Shown: positions 8,679 to 18,504, counted from the first letter of the stretch. The stretch is 64,000 nt of DNA from Parvularcula sp. (GCA_002704915.1 PAIP01000026.1:1-64000); one strand, 5' to 3'. Numbers and translations: made by a program. Notes: a model not told the origin generated them from the sequence alone.

Positions 8679-11315
8679 CTAGGCGGCTGTAGATGCAGCC
8701 CGCAGATATTCCGTGATCTTCGCCGTCAGCTTCGCCGGCGAGATCGGCTTTGGCATATAATCATCCATGCCCGCATCGAGGCAGTCCTCGCGATCTCCCT
8801 TCACCGCATGCGCGGTCACGCCGATGATCGGCGTGCGGCGGTTTTCAGAGGCTTCAAGGCTGCGGATCGCGGCGGTCGCTTCGTAACCGTTCATTTCCGG
8901 CATGGAGATATCCATGAGAATGAGCTTCGGTTTCAGAGACTTGTATTTCTCAACGGCGTCGCGCCCGTTTACGGCCATTTCAAAACTAAGGCCGCTGGAG
9001 GTCAAAATGTGCGAGACAACCAGCCGGTTGACTTCATTATCCTCAGCAACGAGCACATCCACAGCGTTGCCTTGTGTTTTGACCGCCGGCGTCTCTTCAT
9101 TGACGATCGCTTCAGCGTGCGCGTCCTCAGCGCCTCCTGGGTGAAGCACTTTGCCCACAGCGCGCTGCAAGGCTGCCGACCTGACCGGTTTGGTGAGATG
9201 CGCATTGACGCCAAGAGACTCAAATGCATCCGCAGCGTTCGCCTGATCAACCGAAGTCAGCAAGACGACCGGCGTCGCCGCAATTTTCGGCTCGCTTCTT
9301 ATCTGTTTGACCGCTTCGGCGCCGTTCATCCCCGGCATGTGATAATCCATGATGACGGCGGCGAAAGGCTCTCCTTGTTCCTCAGCCTTGCGTAACTGCG
9401 AAAGCGCGGCCGCAGCGTTGTCGCAGGCAATCGTTTCGCACCCCCAGAATGCCGCCTGTTCTGTCAGAATGCGGCGGTTCACCTCGTTATCGTCAACGAT
9501 CAAAAGGCGCGCGCCCGTAACGGTTGCCGGCGGCTCTTCATCCTCCGGCAGATTTTCGGTGTTTACTGGAAGGGCGATTGTGAACCAGAAGTTCGAACCG
9601 GCGCCCGGCGTCGAATCAACGCCGATTTTACCGCCCATCAATTCCACCAGCGCCTTTGCGATGGCGAGCCCGAGCCCGGTGCCCTCATGGGCGCGCGTTG
9701 AAGACGTATCCGCCTGGTTGAACTTCTCGAAAATATCCGCCCGCTTGTATTCGGGAATGCCGATCCCTGTGTCGATGACGGAAACCTTCAGGATGACGCG
9801 CTCTTCCTCAGGGTCGCTCATCGGGGAAACGTCGATCAGCACATAGCCCTTATCGGTGAATTTGACCGCATTACCCACAAGGTTGATCAGAATCTGGCGC
9901 AGACGGCCTGCGTCGCCCACAAGGCTTTCAGGCAATTTCGGATCAATTCGCACCGCCAGTTCTATATTTTTGGCTTTGGCCGGCGGCGCCACGAGAGCGG
10001 ACACGTCGTCGACGACATCGGCGAGGATGAAAGGTTCAGGGTTGAGCGTCGCCATGCCCGCGTCAAGCTTCGAGAAATCGAGAATATCGTTGATGATGGT
10101 CAGCAAAGCTTCGCCCGACTTGTTGATGACCTTGACGAAGGATTTTTGCGTATCCGACAGATTGGTGCTCGCCAGAAGCTCCGCCATGCCCATGACGCCG
10201 TTCATGGGCGTGCGTATCTCGTGACTCATATTGGCGAGAAAATGAGCTTTTGCGCGCTCCGCTGTCTCAGCGGATTGAAGCGCGCTGGCGAGTTCCTGCG
10301 TATGCTTGTCGATGCGACCCAGCAGATTGTTGAAACTCGCATACAGAATGCCGACTTCGTCCTTGTGACGGGCCAGCTCGGCGTCGATTGGGGGTTTTTC
10401 CGTTCCGGCGCTTTTCATGATCGACGTCAGATGTTTCAGCGGACGCACGGCGAGCTTTTGCAGCAGAAAGTTCACGATCGCGATGAACAGCAAGATGACG
10501 AAGGCCAGCCAGGCAAAGGCGGACAACAAGGTCTGCTGACCGATCATCGTGATTTCGGAAGGCGTGCGCGCCGACAGCATGGCTATCGGCTCGCCGTCAA
10601 CGCCGCGCAACGGCGCCGCCACGGTGACGATCCCGTCCGCTCGCTTGATCGATTTTTCGGAAAACGCGGCGACTGAATCGGCCTCGCTAATGGGGACGAT
10701 ATCGAGCTCCACACGGGTCTGTTTGCTCAAGGCGGCTATAAAATCCGCATCGAGGAGGCGGCCGGTCGCAAGGTGGCCGACAAAATCACCACTGCCGTCG
10801 GTATGGGTCACAGGCGCGTAAGCGATCAGCATCAACCCCGCTCGTGTTGCAACGATGGTTTGCGCCCCGCTGTCAGGCGCGAGCTGTTCCTGAAAACCTT
10901 TCCAGGTTTTAAAACGAACGGGCGCATATGTTTCCGTCGCGACTTCGGACTTCATGGCGCCGTCGACGGCGACGCCGTCTATCACAGCGCCGTCCGCCCC
11001 AAGGTAAATATAGATGTTCAATCCGAGTTCCTGCAGCAGGGAAACCGGGAGTTCTTCATCAAGAAAAGTCGGATAGGCGCCCGTGAGAAAATTATACGCT
11101 GCGTCCCATACGCCGTAATCGCGGCGATAAGCTTCAAGCTGGTTAAGTTCGCGATCGATCACATTATATGCGCGCTCGAAGTTGTCTTGCGCTTTTTCAA
11201 GTTCGAATGTCTTGAACTGCGGCGCAACGAAGATCTGCAGCGCCGCCCATAACAGCGCGCACAGAGCCACAAAGGCTATCCCGAGCACCAAGGATACTTT
11301 TTGCGTGATCCGCAT
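8679..11315 (-). CDS. Hybrid sensor histidine kinase, CHASE4-HAMP-HisKA-HATPase with two receivers
   Basis: This 878-residue inner-membrane kinase has transmembrane helix 1 at 8-28, a periplasmic CHASE4-type sensor at about 35-255 and helix 2 at 262-284. A HAMP domain (about 285-340) leads to the HisKA phospho-site His365 (SHEIRTP). The ATPase domain has an N-box at Asn482, DTGIGI at 515-520 and GTGLGL at 545-550. Two receiver domains follow, with Asp657 and Asp802. There is no C-terminal HPt domain, so phosphotransfer would need a separate HPt such as the one at 48816-49169 (inference). GGGGAGAG precedes the ATG. The cognate signal is unknown, although CHASE4 domains are small-molecule sensors. 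Confidence 0.92.
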   Translation of the reverse strand: MRITQKVSLVLGIAFVALCALLWAALQIFVAPQFKTFELEKAQDNFERAYNVIDRELNQLEAYRRDYGVWDAAYNFLTGAYPTFLDEELPVSLLQELGLNIYIYLGADGAVIDGVAVDGAMKSEVATETYAPVRFKTWKGFQEQLAPDSGAQTIVATRAGLMLIAYAPVTHTDGSGDFVGHLATGRLLDADFIAALSKQTRVELDIVPISEADSVAAFSEKSIKRADGIVTVAAPLRGVDGEPIAMLSARTPSEITMIGQQTLLSAFAWLAFVILLFIAIVNFLLQKLAVRPLKHLTSIMKSAGTEKPPIDAELARHKDEVGILYASFNNLLGRIDKHTQELASALQSAETAERAKAHFLANMSHEIRTPMNGVMGMAELLASTNLSDTQKSFVKVINKSGEALLTIINDILDFSKLDAGMATLNPEPFILADVVDDVSALVAPPAKAKNIELAVRIDPKLPESLVGDAGRLRQILINLVGNAVKFTDKGYVLIDVSPMSDPEEERVILKVSVIDTGIGIPEYKRADIFEKFNQADTSSTRAHEGTGLGLAIAKALVELMGGKIGVDSTPGAGSNFWFTIALPVNTENLPEDEEPPATVTGARLLIVDDNEVNRRILTEQAAFWGCETIACDNAAAALSQLRKAEEQGEPFAAVIMDYHMPGMNGAEAVKQIRSEPKIAATPVVLLTSVDQANAADAFESLGVNAHLTKPVRSAALQRAVGKVLHPGGAEDAHAEAIVNEETPAVKTQGNAVDVLVAEDNEVNRLVVSHILTSSGLSFEMAVNGRDAVEKYKSLKPKLILMDISMPEMNGYEATAAIRSLEASENRRTPIIGVTAHAVKGDREDCLDAGMDDYMPKPISPAKLTAKITEYLRAASTAA

Positions 11316-11354
11316 CGCTCTCCCCTAGAGATCGATACATCTACAAAGAAAAAA

Positions 11355-11370
11355 TTAACCGGCGCTAAAC
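11355..11370. promoter_or_regulatory. TTAA-N7-TAAAC motif, CtrA-box-like
   Basis: The box TTAA-CCGGCGC-TAAAC lies 40 bp upstream of the hybrid kinase start. It differs at one base from the TTAA-N7-TTAAC site recognised by the alphaproteobacterial regulator CtrA. The same near-match pattern occurs at 49259-49274 beside the HPt gene. Seen by eye; chance matches of this kind are expected in tens of kilobases. Confidence 0.3.
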
Positions 11371-11429
11371 TTCTGGCCCGATTTTTCCAATAATTGCGGC
11401 AATAGCGCGCCAATAAAGAACATCAGCCG

Positions 11430-12356
11430 TTACGACGGGCGGTACAAATAATCATCCGGAAGGCCAAGACGCCGGCAGGCGGAGGCGGCTGGCCCCGACC
11501 GCAGGACAAGCCGGTCCGCCCGGCGCGCCATTCGCCGAACCACGCGCCCCTCGAAAGGGCGCAGGCCATAGCGGGGGCCGAGACCGATCCGGCGGCGGAT
11601 TTTCGCCGGCGTCAGCTCCACTGCGGCGCGCACCAGAGAATGCTGGGCGAATTGCGCCGGATGCGGAAACGCTTCGGCTTTTTTCATAATCGTCAAGAAC
11701 TCGATAATGATGGCGGAGCTTTCGAGATGCGGCGTCATCTCGTCGAACAATCGTCGCTGTTCGGCAACCGATCGCGGCGCGCCCGATGCGCCATATAAGC
11801 CCGCCGCAATCGCGCTCGTCGCATAGTAGTCATCGCGTTCTGCATCGCTGAGCGGCGATGCGTAAGCGTGATAGGCCTCAAGAAAACCATACGCCGCGGT
11901 CGCCTGCACCCAGGTGAGCAGCGCAGGATCGCTGGCGTGAAATGGCGTTCCGCAGGGCGTGACGCCGGATATGCGGTCATGCACCGCGTTAATGCGCGCA
12001 ATCATGGCCTCGGCCTCGCTGCGCGCGCCATAGACCGTCACCATGGCGGCAAGCCCGGTGCGCTTCAGCCGACCCACCGGATTGGTGCGAAAACTCGAAT
12101 TCTCCCAGACGCCGGTTCTGACCCGCGGTTCGGCGAGTTCGAGTATCACAGCAGCAACGCCGCCGATGAAAAGCGTCACGGGATTTTTGAAGATGCGCCA
12201 TGAAACCGAATGGGGCGGCGACAAAGCAGGCTCTCCGGCCGGAGCCGTGAAATCCACGCGCGCAAGACCCCCGTCGTCGAGATAGGCCCGCGCCGCCCGG
12301 TCGAGGCGATTTTCCACCTGTCGCCGGATCGCCGACTTCAGCTCCGTAACCGACAT
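11430..12356 (-). CDS. MpaB-like oxygenase (DUF2236, latex-clearing protein superfamily)
   Basis: The protein has 308 residues from the ATG at 12356, with GGGAGA upstream; an open frame to 12434 is not supported. The sequence has the DUF2236 pattern: an N-terminal part with Arg-rich and GVAAVILELAEP segments, a TGLAAMVTVYGA stretch, a His near INAVHDRI, and DPALLTWVQATAAYGFLEAY in the middle. Relatives are heme-dependent oxygenases such as rubber oxygenase and fungal MpaB. The substrate here is unknown. It is divergent from arsM with about 190 bp between starts. Confidence 0.8.
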   Translation of the reverse strand: MSVTELKSAIRRQVENRLDRAARAYLDDGGLARVDFTAPAGEPALSPPHSVSWRIFKNPVTLFIGGVAAVILELAEPRVRTGVWENSSFRTNPVGRLKRTGLAAMVTVYGARSEAEAMIARINAVHDRISGVTPCGTPFHASDPALLTWVQATAAYGFLEAYHAYASPLSDAERDDYYATSAIAAGLYGASGAPRSVAEQRRLFDEMTPHLESSAIIIEFLTIMKKAEAFPHPAQFAQHSLVRAAVELTPAKIRRRIGLGPRYGLRPFEGRVVRRMARRADRLVLRSGPAASACRRLGLPDDYLYRPS

Positions 12357-12547
12357 AAGATCTCCCGGCATGCCCCCAAACGCACCATGCCGCGCCATCG
12401 TAGCAGGAAAATGACAGCAGGATGACCGGCGCAAGGCGCGTCTCGCAAGGCTTCACATCTTCGAGGGGCGAAGCGCGCGCGTATTGCCGCGAAGGCCGGA
12501 ATGGGCGATCAGACGGTCAGGTGGAAGCAATCAGAATACAGGCGACT

Positions 12548-13597
12548 ATGAACATTCAGGACAGTGTGAAGCAGTATTACGGCGAGGTGCTGAGCTCCTC
12601 CGCCGACCTCCAGACGGACGCCTGCTGCACCGTCGCCGATACGCCCGGCTATCTGAAGACCCTTCTCAGGAATATTCATCCCGACGTGCGGGCGCGCTAT
12701 TACGGGTGCGGATTGATCGCGCCGCTGGCGCTTGACGGCGCGCGCATTCTCGACCTCGGATCAGGCTCCGGTCAGGACGCTTATGTTCTGGCCCAGCTTG
12801 CGGGACCCGATGGCGAGGTGGTCGGCGTCGACATGACGCCGGAACAACTCGCCGTCGCCCGCGCGCATCAGGACTGGCATGCGGACAGGTTCGGCTACGC
12901 CAATGTGCGGTTTCTCGAAGGCGACATCGAACGGCTCGGCGAACTCGATCTCAAGCCGGCGTCCTTCGACGTCATTGTCTCCAATTGCGTGATCAATCTC
13001 GTCGAGGACAAGGAGGCGGTGTTCCGGGCGGCTTATGATCTGTTGAAACCCGGCGGGGAATTCTATTTCTCAGATGTCTATGCAGACCGGCGCCTTGCCG
13101 ATGATATGCGCCTCGATCCGGCGGCCCGCGGCGAATGTCTTGGCGGCGCGCTTTACTGGAATGATTTTCTCAATATGGCGAAGCGCGCCGGCTTCACGGA
13201 CCCCCGACTTGTGACCGACCGTCCCCTCGCCATCAACAATGCGGACTTACGCGCGCGGCTGGAGCCTGCGAAGTTTCATTCGGCGACTTATCGTCTCTTC
13301 AGGATCGACGGGCTGGAGCCCGCCTGCGAAGATTACGGCCAGGCCGTGATTTACAGGGGCGGTCTTGCGGAGAGCGAGAAGGCCTTCACGCTCGACAATC
13401 ATCACGTCATGGAAAAGGGCCGCACATTCCCTGTTTGCGGCAATACATTCCGTATGCTGAAAGAATCGCGCTTTGCGCCGTGGTTCGAGTTCATCGGCAA
13501 CGAGACCACTCACTACGGCATTTTCCCCGGATGCGGGGCGGTCTCGCCGTTCGGCCGGAATCCGGATGAGGTCGAAACCAGCGGCGCTTGCTGCTGA
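12548..13597 (+). CDS. arsM: Arsenite S-adenosylmethionine methyltransferase
   Basis: This 349-residue enzyme probably methylates As(III) with SAM in the cytosol, giving volatile or less toxic methylarsenicals. The SAM motif is DLGSGSGQD at 69-77. The conserved As-binding cysteines are visible: Cys26-Cys27, Cys54 (YYGCG), Cys147 (VSNC) and Cys197. A further Cys pair ends the protein, as in many ArsM enzymes. The ATG at 12548 fits the family's N-terminus; the upstream open frame to 12422 does not. No arsR, arsC or arsenite pump is adjacent, so its regulation is not evident. Confidence 0.9.
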   Translation: MNIQDSVKQYYGEVLSSSADLQTDACCTVADTPGYLKTLLRNIHPDVRARYYGCGLIAPLALDGARILDLGSGSGQDAYVLAQLAGPDGEVVGVDMTPEQLAVARAHQDWHADRFGYANVRFLEGDIERLGELDLKPASFDVIVSNCVINLVEDKEAVFRAAYDLLKPGGEFYFSDVYADRRLADDMRLDPAARGECLGGALYWNDFLNMAKRAGFTDPRLVTDRPLAINNADLRARLEPAKFHSATYRLFRIDGLEPACEDYGQAVIYRGGLAESEKAFTLDNHHVMEKGRTFPVCGNTFRMLKESRFAPWFEFIGNETTHYGIFPGCGAVSPFGRNPDEVETSGACC

Positions 13598-13602
13598 TTG
13601 GC

Positions 13603-14619
13603 TTATTTGACGCGCTCTGCGTAGACGGCCCGGTTCATGACCAGACCGCCGCATTGCGACGCATCGGTCGGCTCCGCCCAGATTGTCGCTTCCTTGCCGA
13701 GCATGTCCATGGGCGCCAGCGGCGCCCCGACGCGCCAGATCATGCCGTCATCGGCATGAAGGGTCACGCATTCGGAATCCGCAGCGCTGATGTAACCCGT
13801 CAGGACCGTGAAGGATGCGTCCGGCGCGGCGCCTTCATATTCTGATTTCAGGAAATCGGACGCGCTAAATTTGGCGCCGCCCTTCAAGGGCGCAGCCATA
13901 GAGGCGTGAGTGATTTCCATGCAATGAGGCGGGGTGGCCCGCCCTTCCGGCACAGGCTTGACCTCGCGCACCTGTTTGATTTTTCCGCTGGGCTGGCGGC
14001 GCAGCACCGCGCATTCCATGAGCGGCGACAAGGGCTCGCCTGTGACCATATCGGTGTCGGCGGAGATCGTGACGGCGTTTGGCGCATAGGACCGCATCGG
14101 CGACAGCGTCACAGGTGCGGCCGCAGGCCTGCCGGCGTTGCGAATGCGCGCGGCGGAGCGTTGTTGATAGCTCAGCCTTTCGTCCTCATGAACAAAAGGC
14201 GCCGTTGCGCTTGCCTGAACGAAATAAGGGGATGTTGACGCGACATAAGTATCCGAAGCGACCTTAGAGGATTGCGGCGCAGGCTCCGTATATTCCGCAT
14301 ACCGATAAATTGGCGCGGAATAGCCGCCATCGGCGACGCCCAGATCTGCGCTGGCGGACGGGACGTCCGTCGCCGACGCGATTTCATCGGGAACCGCCAG
14401 ATGCTGGCCCGGACGGACATAATCAGGATCGACGCCCGTATTGGCTTCCCTGAGGGCCGAGAGCGAAACGTTGCAGGCGCGTGCGACCTCAGCGAGGGTC
14501 GTCGGGCTTTCCACCGGATAGGAATGGCCGCAGCGTCCCGCCATGGCCGGCGTCGCCAATGTCAGGGCCGCAACGCTCGCCGCGCCAGCCGCCGTCAGTT
14601 TGCTGAACTGTTTGGTCAT
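13603..14619 (-). CDS. LysM-domain exported protein
   Basis: The protein has 338 residues from the ATG at 14619, with GGAGGGGG just upstream; Met at 14682 would add 21 residues. A signal peptide is cleaved after AMA near residue 27. One LysM-like domain at about 29-80 (HSYPVESPTTLAEVA, then NVSLSALREANTGVD) should bind peptidoglycan. The rest is low-complexity, then a C-terminal domain with several Cys and no recognised enzyme motif. It is convergent with arsM, with five bases between the stop codons. It is probably a periplasmic cell-wall protein. Confidence 0.75.
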   Translation of the reverse strand: MTKQFSKLTAAGAASVAALTLATPAMAGRCGHSYPVESPTTLAEVARACNVSLSALREANTGVDPDYVRPGQHLAVPDEIASATDVPSASADLGVADGGYSAPIYRYAEYTEPAPQSSKVASDTYVASTSPYFVQASATAPFVHEDERLSYQQRSAARIRNAGRPAAAPVTLSPMRSYAPNAVTISADTDMVTGEPLSPLMECAVLRRQPSGKIKQVREVKPVPEGRATPPHCMEITHASMAAPLKGGAKFSASDFLKSEYEGAAPDASFTVLTGYISAADSECVTLHADDGMIWRVGAPLAPMDMLGKEATIWAEPTDASQCGGLVMNRAVYAERVK

Positions 14620-14779
14620 AACCCCCTCCATGCCGTCTCTCTCGAACATGGTTAATAACACGGATTCAGCGCCGATGTTCAATCAAATCGGTAAGGTTGT
14701 GAAACGGGCGCAAAGATATGACCAGACCGTAGAAAAGCGCTCTATCGCATTGTTTACTAAAGAAATTAACCAAAATTCC

Positions 14780-16066
14780 TCAGTCGGCCTTATAGATTAC
14801 GCCCTCTTTCATCACGAAATCCACCTCTTCCAGCACCGAGACATCCGACAGAGGATCGCCGGAAACGGCGATAAGGTCTGCGGCGCAACCCGCTGAAACA
14901 CAGCCCAATTCGCCGGTCTTGCCAAGGACCTCTGCGGCGAGGGAGGTTGCGGCGCGGATCGCCTGTAGAGGGCTCATGCCGAACTCGACCATGCGCGAGA
15001 ATTGGTTGGCATTGTCGCCATGGGGATAGATCGCGGCGTCGGTGCCGAACACCACCTTGGCCCCGGCCTTCACAGCCTTCCGGAAGCTTTCGCGCTGGAC
15101 GCCGCCTACCTTGCGCTCTTTCTCCAGGGACTCCTCAAGCACGCCGTTCTTCTCCCCTTCAGAGAGCGTGTATTCCGTGTTGTAGATGTCCATGGAAAGA
15201 TAAACGCCATTGCGCTTGGCGAGGCGGATCGCCTCGTCATCGAGATAGCTGGCATGCTCGATCGTGTCGGCGCCCGCGCGAATGGCGTTCTTGATGCCGA
15301 TGGTTCCATGGGCATGCACCGCCACTTTCAGGCCGCGCATATGGGCTTCATCGACGATCGCGGCGAGCTCTTCAGGCGTTCCCTGCGGCGCGCCAAGGAG
15401 GGTGCCTTTGGAGAAGACCCCGCCCGTGGAGCAGGTCTTGATGAAGTCGACCCCATATTTGATGTTCTGACGCACTTTCGCCCGCATTTCCCAGGGGCCG
15501 GTGGCGACGCCCTCGCCCGTGGCCGCAGCCTCGGGAGGGAGATAATTGTTGTCCGAACAATGCCCGCCGACAATGCCCACGGGCGGTCCGGCGACAAACA
15601 TGCGCGGTCCGGGGATCTCCCCTTCATTGATGGCGTCGCGCACGGCAAGGGTTTCATAGCCATCGGCGCCGGTGTTCCGCACCGTTGTAAAGCCCGCCAT
15701 CAACGTCTTTTCGGCGTTATTCACCGCCCAGATGACAAAACGCTCGCTCGGATAGCCGAGGATCGAGTAGCCGCCGCCCTTGGTGGGATCGCCGGTCAGA
15801 TGGGTGTGCATGTCAATGAGACCCGGCAGGATGGTTTTATCTCCCAGCTTGACCGTCCGCGCGCCGTCCGGAGCCGTAATCGCCGATGCGCTCCCCGCCC
15901 TGACGATCTTGCCGTCTTCGACCAGAAGAGCTGCGTCCTCGGTGATCCGGCCGGATTCAGGGTCCAGCATTCGGCCGGCGGTGAGATAAACCGTCTCCGC
16001 TGCGGCCGCAGCAGGAAAGGTCAGCGCAATGGCCGCCGCTATCGATGGAATTGGATGTCTTGTCAT
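14780..16066 (-). CDS. Exported metal-dependent amidohydrolase (Xaa-Pro/Xaa-Arg dipeptidase-like)
   Basis: This 428-residue member of the amidohydrolase superfamily has a signal peptide (residues 1-23, AAAAAE). Metal-binding motifs are DMHTHL, the carboxylated-lysine candidate in DFIKTCSTGG, VHAHG, EHASYLD and the catalytic Asp in FGTDAAIYPHG. The closest characterised relatives I know are the imidazolonepropionase-like enzymes from Caulobacter (Cc2672) and the Sgx series, which cleave L-Xaa-L-Arg/Lys or prolyl dipeptides. A periplasmic dipeptidase role fits. It stands alone between a LysM gene and the Tad-like unit. Confidence 0.82.
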   Translation of the reverse strand: MTRHPIPSIAAAIALTFPAAAAAETVYLTAGRMLDPESGRITEDAALLVEDGKIVRAGSASAITAPDGARTVKLGDKTILPGLIDMHTHLTGDPTKGGGYSILGYPSERFVIWAVNNAEKTLMAGFTTVRNTGADGYETLAVRDAINEGEIPGPRMFVAGPPVGIVGGHCSDNNYLPPEAAATGEGVATGPWEMRAKVRQNIKYGVDFIKTCSTGGVFSKGTLLGAPQGTPEELAAIVDEAHMRGLKVAVHAHGTIGIKNAIRAGADTIEHASYLDDEAIRLAKRNGVYLSMDIYNTEYTLSEGEKNGVLEESLEKERKVGGVQRESFRKAVKAGAKVVFGTDAAIYPHGDNANQFSRMVEFGMSPLQAIRAATSLAAEVLGKTGELGCVSAGCAADLIAVSGDPLSDVSVLEEVDFVMKEGVIYKAD

Positions 16067-16380
16067 ATCGCCCCCGATGGAAAATCGTCCGCATGGTGAG
16101 GGGCAATCGCGTCACGCGTCAACTGACGTTTTGAAGGCCGTTGGCGAACGGCAAAATGCAAAAAAAAGCGCTGCCCGGTAAAACTTGCAACCTCTCGTTA
16201 AACTTACTTTCAATGTCTGTTCGTATTTCTCCCCAAAGCGCATTGGCGCAGGCGTTGGCCTGAGCCCAACTAGGTTCATTTTTACCAGTTTCGAATGCGT
16301 TAACCAGCTTTGCTTACGTCCTTTTAACGCCAATCCCGGCAATCTCTTCGGCGCAATAGTAGCATTCCGGGGAGTTCCCT
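16067..16380. other. 314-bp intergenic region upstream of the TadG-like gene
   Basis: This is a divergent spacer between the amidohydrolase and the TadG/TadE unit. It contains TTAA-ACTTACT-TTCAA at 16198-16213, one base from the TTAA-N7-TTAAC CtrA consensus, and a GTTAACCAG half-site near 16298. GGGGAG at 16373-16378 is the ribosome site for the gene at 16381. I see no RNA gene or terminator. The 76-codon minus-strand frame here has no coding character. Confidence 0.4.
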
Positions 16381-18492
16381 ATGCTGGCGAAAGAGTCCGG
16401 TGTAGTCAGCGCGAAAAGGGCGGCCAAGCGGTCGCACTCACGTCTTGCGCTGACGATTAAGAGTTTTGCGGGCAACCGGGACGGCAATATCCTGTTCCTG
16501 TTCGCCTTCATGGCGACGGTCCTGTTTTTCTTCGCAGGGGGCGCGGTCGACTTCACGCGATGGAACGCTGTGCGTGCGGACATGGTGGAATCCATGGACG
16601 CGGCCTCGCTGGCGCTGGCGCAGTTGAACGCAACAAATCCGGATCTGACGGATGCGGAGCTTAAAGATTACGGACGGAAATTCTTCGAAGCGAATTTCAA
16701 CTACGAAAATTCCCTGGAGCCTGGCTGGAACATCGAATTCGGGCTCGACAACAATGCGGTGATCATCACCTGCATCACCGGCAAGATCAAAACCTACCTC
16801 CTCGGCGTCGCGGGCATCAAGGATCTCGACATCGACAACTGCGTCGAGATCACCAAAAAGGGCTCCGGCCGCGTTGAGCTGGCTCTTGTTCTCGACGTCA
16901 CCGGCTCCATGAACAGCTCAATTAGCGGTAAGAAAAAGATCGACAGCCTGAAAGACGCCGTCGATATCATGCTCGATGTCATGTATGGCGACGACGCGAC
17001 CAGCGAAAATCTGAAAATCGGCGTCGTTCCCTTCAACGCCAACGTGAACCCAGGCGGCGCGTCCAGTTGGTCAAGCAACTGGGCCGATACCGGCGCCAAC
17101 GCCTATTATCATGGCCGCCGCTTCTTCCATGTGGATGAAAGCGGCAATGTCGACATGACCAAGAAGGTCAACCACTTCACGCTCTATGACACAACGCCGG
17201 GCGCGAACTGGCAGGGTTGCGTCGAAGCCCGTCCCTATCCGCTCGACGAGCTCGACATCGCGCCGGGCGGCACGCTGTCCACTGCTGATCTTAATGCTTA
17301 TATGAGCATCCCGACGGATTACGACGGCAGTTCCAATCCGCAGGACAGCCGTAACTACGATGCGTTCGATGACGCGCCGAGTTATAAGCTGAGCGTCAGC
17401 GACCTAACGAATCCCGACAACTTCAGATGGGTGCCCATTTTCCTTCCGGACACAGTCGACTGCAATAACGGGCACGACTGCGAAGGCGACAGCGATTATA
17501 ACGGAGAGAGCGGCACAACGTCTTATGGCGCGCCGTGGCAATACTACTATTTCGACGAGCCCGATTTAGACGACAGCCACTCTTCCGGCCGCACGATTGA
17601 GGAAAGCGGCTATTCCTTTGGCAACAACCACTACTATTTCGTCAATGACAGCAACTACACCGACTCCACCAAGGGCGAGCAGTTCGACAAATATGCGACA
17701 ACCGTCCATTATTTCCGCGAGGTTCTGCAAGGCCATATCACAGATCCGGACTTCGTGGACTTTCTCGATGAATTGTCGGTAGAAACCTCTCCGCTGTCAT
17801 CCGGCAACTATGGTTATGGCCGGCAGGAATATCTTCTGCGCATGGCCTATGTCGGGTGGTGGGATCCCGCGACCTCCACTTACAAAGGCAAATACGACAC
17901 GCCGAATTCCAGCTATATTCGCTCGGAAGTCGACTGCCCGCCGCCGATCCTGCCGCTCACCAATGTGCGCCAGACGGTCGAGGATCATGTCGATGCGCTG
18001 TATCCGAACGGCACAACGGACATCGCCCATGGCGCGGCCTGGGGCTGGCGTATCCTGTCTCCGACGGCGCCTTTCACCGAAGGCATCGGTCCGGGCGACA
18101 CCGATTACGAGAAATGGCAAAAAGCTATTGTGATCATGACCGATGGCGAGAATGTCGTTAACAGCAGGAACAATACGCATTGGGGCTCGGAACCGGGGCA
18201 ATACGGTTTCGCCAGCGAAGAGCGCATGGGGTCCGGCGTGGATGCCGCCTACAAGATGCGCAATGAACTAGATGAAAAACTGCTGCGTGTCTGTCACCGC
18301 ATGAAGGCCGAAGGCTATCTGATCTATACGATCATGTTCGGCCTCAACAGCTCATCCACTGAAAAAGTCTTCAAAGCCTGTGCGACACGGCCGATATCGC
18401 CTTACTTCCAGGACGCGCCCGACGGCGACGCGCTCGAGGACGCTTTCGGCGAAATCGCCGCCGACCTCGTGAACCTGCATATCAGTAAGTAA
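16381..18492 (+). CDS. TadG-like pilus-assembly protein with von Willebrand A domain
   Basis: This 703-residue protein has a short basic cytoplasmic N-terminus, a transmembrane helix at about 36-56 (TadE/TadG-like, with DGNILFLFAFM before it) and a large periplasmic part. The VWA metal site starts at DVTGS (Asp172, Thr174, Ser176). The next recognisable VWA strand (VIMTDGEN) comes only near residue 584. About 400 residues intervene, rich in Tyr, Asp and Ser, so the VWA domain is interrupted or very extended. It is first of three genes with two TadE-like proteins. TadG proteins help Flp pilus biogenesis; no Tad ATPase, secretin or Flp pilin lies here. Confidence 0.8.
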   Translation: MLAKESGVVSAKRAAKRSHSRLALTIKSFAGNRDGNILFLFAFMATVLFFFAGGAVDFTRWNAVRADMVESMDAASLALAQLNATNPDLTDAELKDYGRKFFEANFNYENSLEPGWNIEFGLDNNAVIITCITGKIKTYLLGVAGIKDLDIDNCVEITKKGSGRVELALVLDVTGSMNSSISGKKKIDSLKDAVDIMLDVMYGDDATSENLKIGVVPFNANVNPGGASSWSSNWADTGANAYYHGRRFFHVDESGNVDMTKKVNHFTLYDTTPGANWQGCVEARPYPLDELDIAPGGTLSTADLNAYMSIPTDYDGSSNPQDSRNYDAFDDAPSYKLSVSDLTNPDNFRWVPIFLPDTVDCNNGHDCEGDSDYNGESGTTSYGAPWQYYYFDEPDLDDSHSSGRTIEESGYSFGNNHYYFVNDSNYTDSTKGEQFDKYATTVHYFREVLQGHITDPDFVDFLDELSVETSPLSSGNYGYGRQEYLLRMAYVGWWDPATSTYKGKYDTPNSSYIRSEVDCPPPILPLTNVRQTVEDHVDALYPNGTTDIAHGAAWGWRILSPTAPFTEGIGPGDTDYEKWQKAIVIMTDGENVVNSRNNTHWGSEPGQYGFASEERMGSGVDAAYKMRNELDEKLLRVCHRMKAEGYLIYTIMFGLNSSSTEKVFKACATRPISPYFQDAPDGDALEDAFGEIAADLVNLHISK

Positions 18493-18504
18493 GGAACACC
18501 GGCC

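Noticed and set aside
15002-16099. Plus-strand frame across the amidohydrolase
   Set aside because: It is antisense to a confident amidohydrolase with intact metal motifs.
16112-16342. 76-codon minus-strand frame in the TadG upstream region
   Set aside because: Unusual composition and no ribosome site; it overlaps a likely regulatory region.
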